From Chitinophagaceae bacterium (GTDB lineage Bacteria; Bacteroidota; Bacteroidia; Chitinophagales; Chitinophagaceae), in the NCBI GenBank assembly GCA_947380905.1, contig CANCSS010000015.1:1-54734 (forward strand): a stretch of DNA of 54,734 nt, in the 5' to 3' direction. The notes beneath the pieces were generated by a model. That model saw nothing but the letters and a program-made list of their open reading frames with translations, was not told the DNA's origin and made no database searches. Shown piece by piece: positions 53,644 through 54,734 of the stretch; position 1 is the first letter of the stretch, and each line of letters begins with the position of its first letter. Position numbers and translations under genes: made by a program.

Positions 53644-54576
53644 ATGGATGCGCTTTTAAGCTTGCAAAATTTAAGAAAATATTATGCCACCCAAAAAGCG
53701 GTGGACGATATTAGTTTTACTATTGAAAGAGGTAGCATTTTTGGTTTACTAGGGCCCAATGGCGCAGGTAAAACCACCCTACTTAGAATGATCACGGGAA
53801 TTTTTTATCCAGATGGTGGAGACATCATTTTAGATGGCAGGCCCTTTGATGCTTTAAATGACATTCAAAAAATTGGGTACATGCCCGAGGAGCGTGGCTT
53901 ATATAAAAAAATGAAAATTGGCGAACAAGCTTTGTATCTAGCACAATTAAAAGGCTTGTCTAAAGCCGAGGCGACAGAAAAAATAAAATATTGGTTTAAG
54001 AAATTTGAAATGGAAAGTTGGTGGAATAAAAAAGTGGAAGATTTAAGCAAAGGAATGAGCCAAAAACTTCAATTTGTGATAACTGTTTTGCATGAACCTA
54101 AATTAATTATTTTAGACGAACCTTTTAGTGGATTAGACCCAGTCAATGCGAACTTAATTAAAGATGAAATATATGCTTTAGCAAAAAAGGGAGCTACGAT
54201 TATATTTAGTACCCACCGTATGGAACAAGTAGAAGAAATTTGTGACCATATTGTACTCGTTAATTTAGGAAAAAAGATATTAGACGGATCGGTAGCTGGG
54301 ATTAAACAGCAATACAAGCAAAATATATTTTCAATTGAAACAGAAGCTGGAGTAGCACTACCTACTAACACCGCTTATGTAATTGTTAAAACAGAATCTA
54401 ATAAAACCTTTGTTAAAATAAATGAAGGGTTTAATGCTAATGATTTACTGAAGCAACTCATTACTCAAAATATACAGGTGGTTGGCTTTAACGAAGTGCT
54501 GCCTTCACTAAATGATATATTTATAAACCTTGTAGAAGGCACCCATGCCAATGCAAGAGCTTTTCAAAACAGTTAA
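53644..54576 (+). CDS. ABC transporter ATP-binding protein (NatA-like)
   Basis: A 310-residue ATPase of an ABC-2 type exporter. Walker A LLGPNGAGKTT is at 35-45, the signature LSKGMSQK follows, Walker B is LIILDEPFSGLD and the H-loop is FSTHRME. A C-terminal accessory domain (about 225-310, DUF4162-like) is typical of the NatA/YhaQ group, some of which export sodium or drugs. The cargo is unknown. It is 14 bp upstream of its membrane partner. Confidence 0.93.
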   Translation: MDALLSLQNLRKYYATQKAVDDISFTIERGSIFGLLGPNGAGKTTLLRMITGIFYPDGGDIILDGRPFDALNDIQKIGYMPEERGLYKKMKIGEQALYLAQLKGLSKAEATEKIKYWFKKFEMESWWNKKVEDLSKGMSQKLQFVITVLHEPKLIILDEPFSGLDPVNANLIKDEIYALAKKGATIIFSTHRMEQVEEICDHIVLVNLGKKILDGSVAGIKQQYKQNIFSIETEAGVALPTNTAYVIVKTESNKTFVKINEGFNANDLLKQLITQNIQVVGFNEVLPSLNDIFINLVEGTHANARAFQNS

Positions 54577-54590
54577 GAATAAAAATAATT

Positions 54591-54734
54591 ATGAACAAGA
54601 TTTGGTTAATAATACAAAGAGAATATAGTACAAGAGTTAAAAACAAACGTTTTTTACTACTTACTTTTTTAATGCCCTTATTAATAGTAGGTATGATTGC
54701 TGCTTCTACCTATTTATCTATAACAGGCGTTGAA
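54591..54734 (+). CDS. ABC-2 type permease (partial, NatB-like)
   Basis: The first 48 codons of the permease partner. The N-terminus MNKIWLIIQREYSTRVKNKRF is followed by the first membrane helix LLLTFLMPLLIVGMIAAST, which is typical of NatB/YhaP-type permeases. The gene continues past the window edge. Confidence 0.85.
   Translation, partial: MNKIWLIIQREYSTRVKNKRFLLLTFLMPLLIVGMIAASTYLSITGVE

Overview
The window is a chromosomal housekeeping stretch of a Bacteroidota bacterium. The best fit is family Chitinophagaceae (Sediminibacterium or a relative); this placement comes from recalled family traits, not from a search. The evidence is the low GC content, TAnnTTTG (-7) promoters with almost no Shine-Dalgarno sequences, a type IX secretion (T9SS) sorting tail, a FISUMP-domain protein, class II and class III glutamine synthetases side by side, a DUF3127 protein and an IcmF fused mutase. 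No prophage, insertion sequence, integron or CRISPR array is visible.

Layout. 1-3.8 kb (minus strand): rpsL-rpsG-fusA-rpsJ, with hairpin terminators and fresh promoters between the genes. 3.9-12.4 kb: ilvE, an unknown protein paired with rdgB, comA-aroE, a TPR protein, two small secreted proteins and yidC. 12.4-21.9 kb: icmF, pyrG, a secreted dienelactone hydrolase, and purL-hldD. 22.2-25.6 kb: GSII then GSIII, each with its own terminator. 25.6-29.3 kb: efp-accB-accC (minus) diverging from sucD (plus). 29.4-36.7 kb: a secreted macroglobulin-like domain overlapping a flavin oxidoreductase, membrane proteins, an MFS permease, aspS, rarA and a GNAT enzyme. 36.7-41.6 kb: uvrA, a PAP2 phosphatase and a secreted nucleotide-pyrophosphatase-type enzyme. 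41.6-46.3 kb: the most accessory-looking part, with a long repetitive surface protein and a FISUMP protein (minus) diverging from an orphan LuxR-type response regulator and a small T9SS-sorted protein (plus). 46.3-48.6 kb: a GH20 hexosaminidase, 112-bp tandem repeats and two tRNAs (Pro, Ser). 48.7-54.7 kb: dnaA, an SSB-like DUF3127 protein, a COG2509 flavoprotein, a zinc phospholipase C/nuclease-fold protein and an ABC exporter running off the end.

Together the genes cover translation (S12, S7, EF-G, S10, EF-P, AspRS, tRNAs), replication and repair (DnaA, RarA, UvrA, RdgB, an SSB-like protein), nucleotide and nitrogen metabolism (PyrG, PurL, GSII, GSIII), central and fatty-acid metabolism (SucD, AccBC, IcmF, IlvE, AroE) and the cell envelope (YidC, HldD, PAP2, secreted enzymes and adhesin-like proteins).

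Points most worth a second look: an EF-P whose modification loop aligns with the arginine-rhamnosylated (EarP) type rather than the usual Bacteroidetes lysine type; a small OB-type protein ending in an SSB-like acidic tip; an unknown protein with a faint resemblance to DNA polymerase III psi; and the divergent surface-fibre/response-regulator locus with a shared palindrome.
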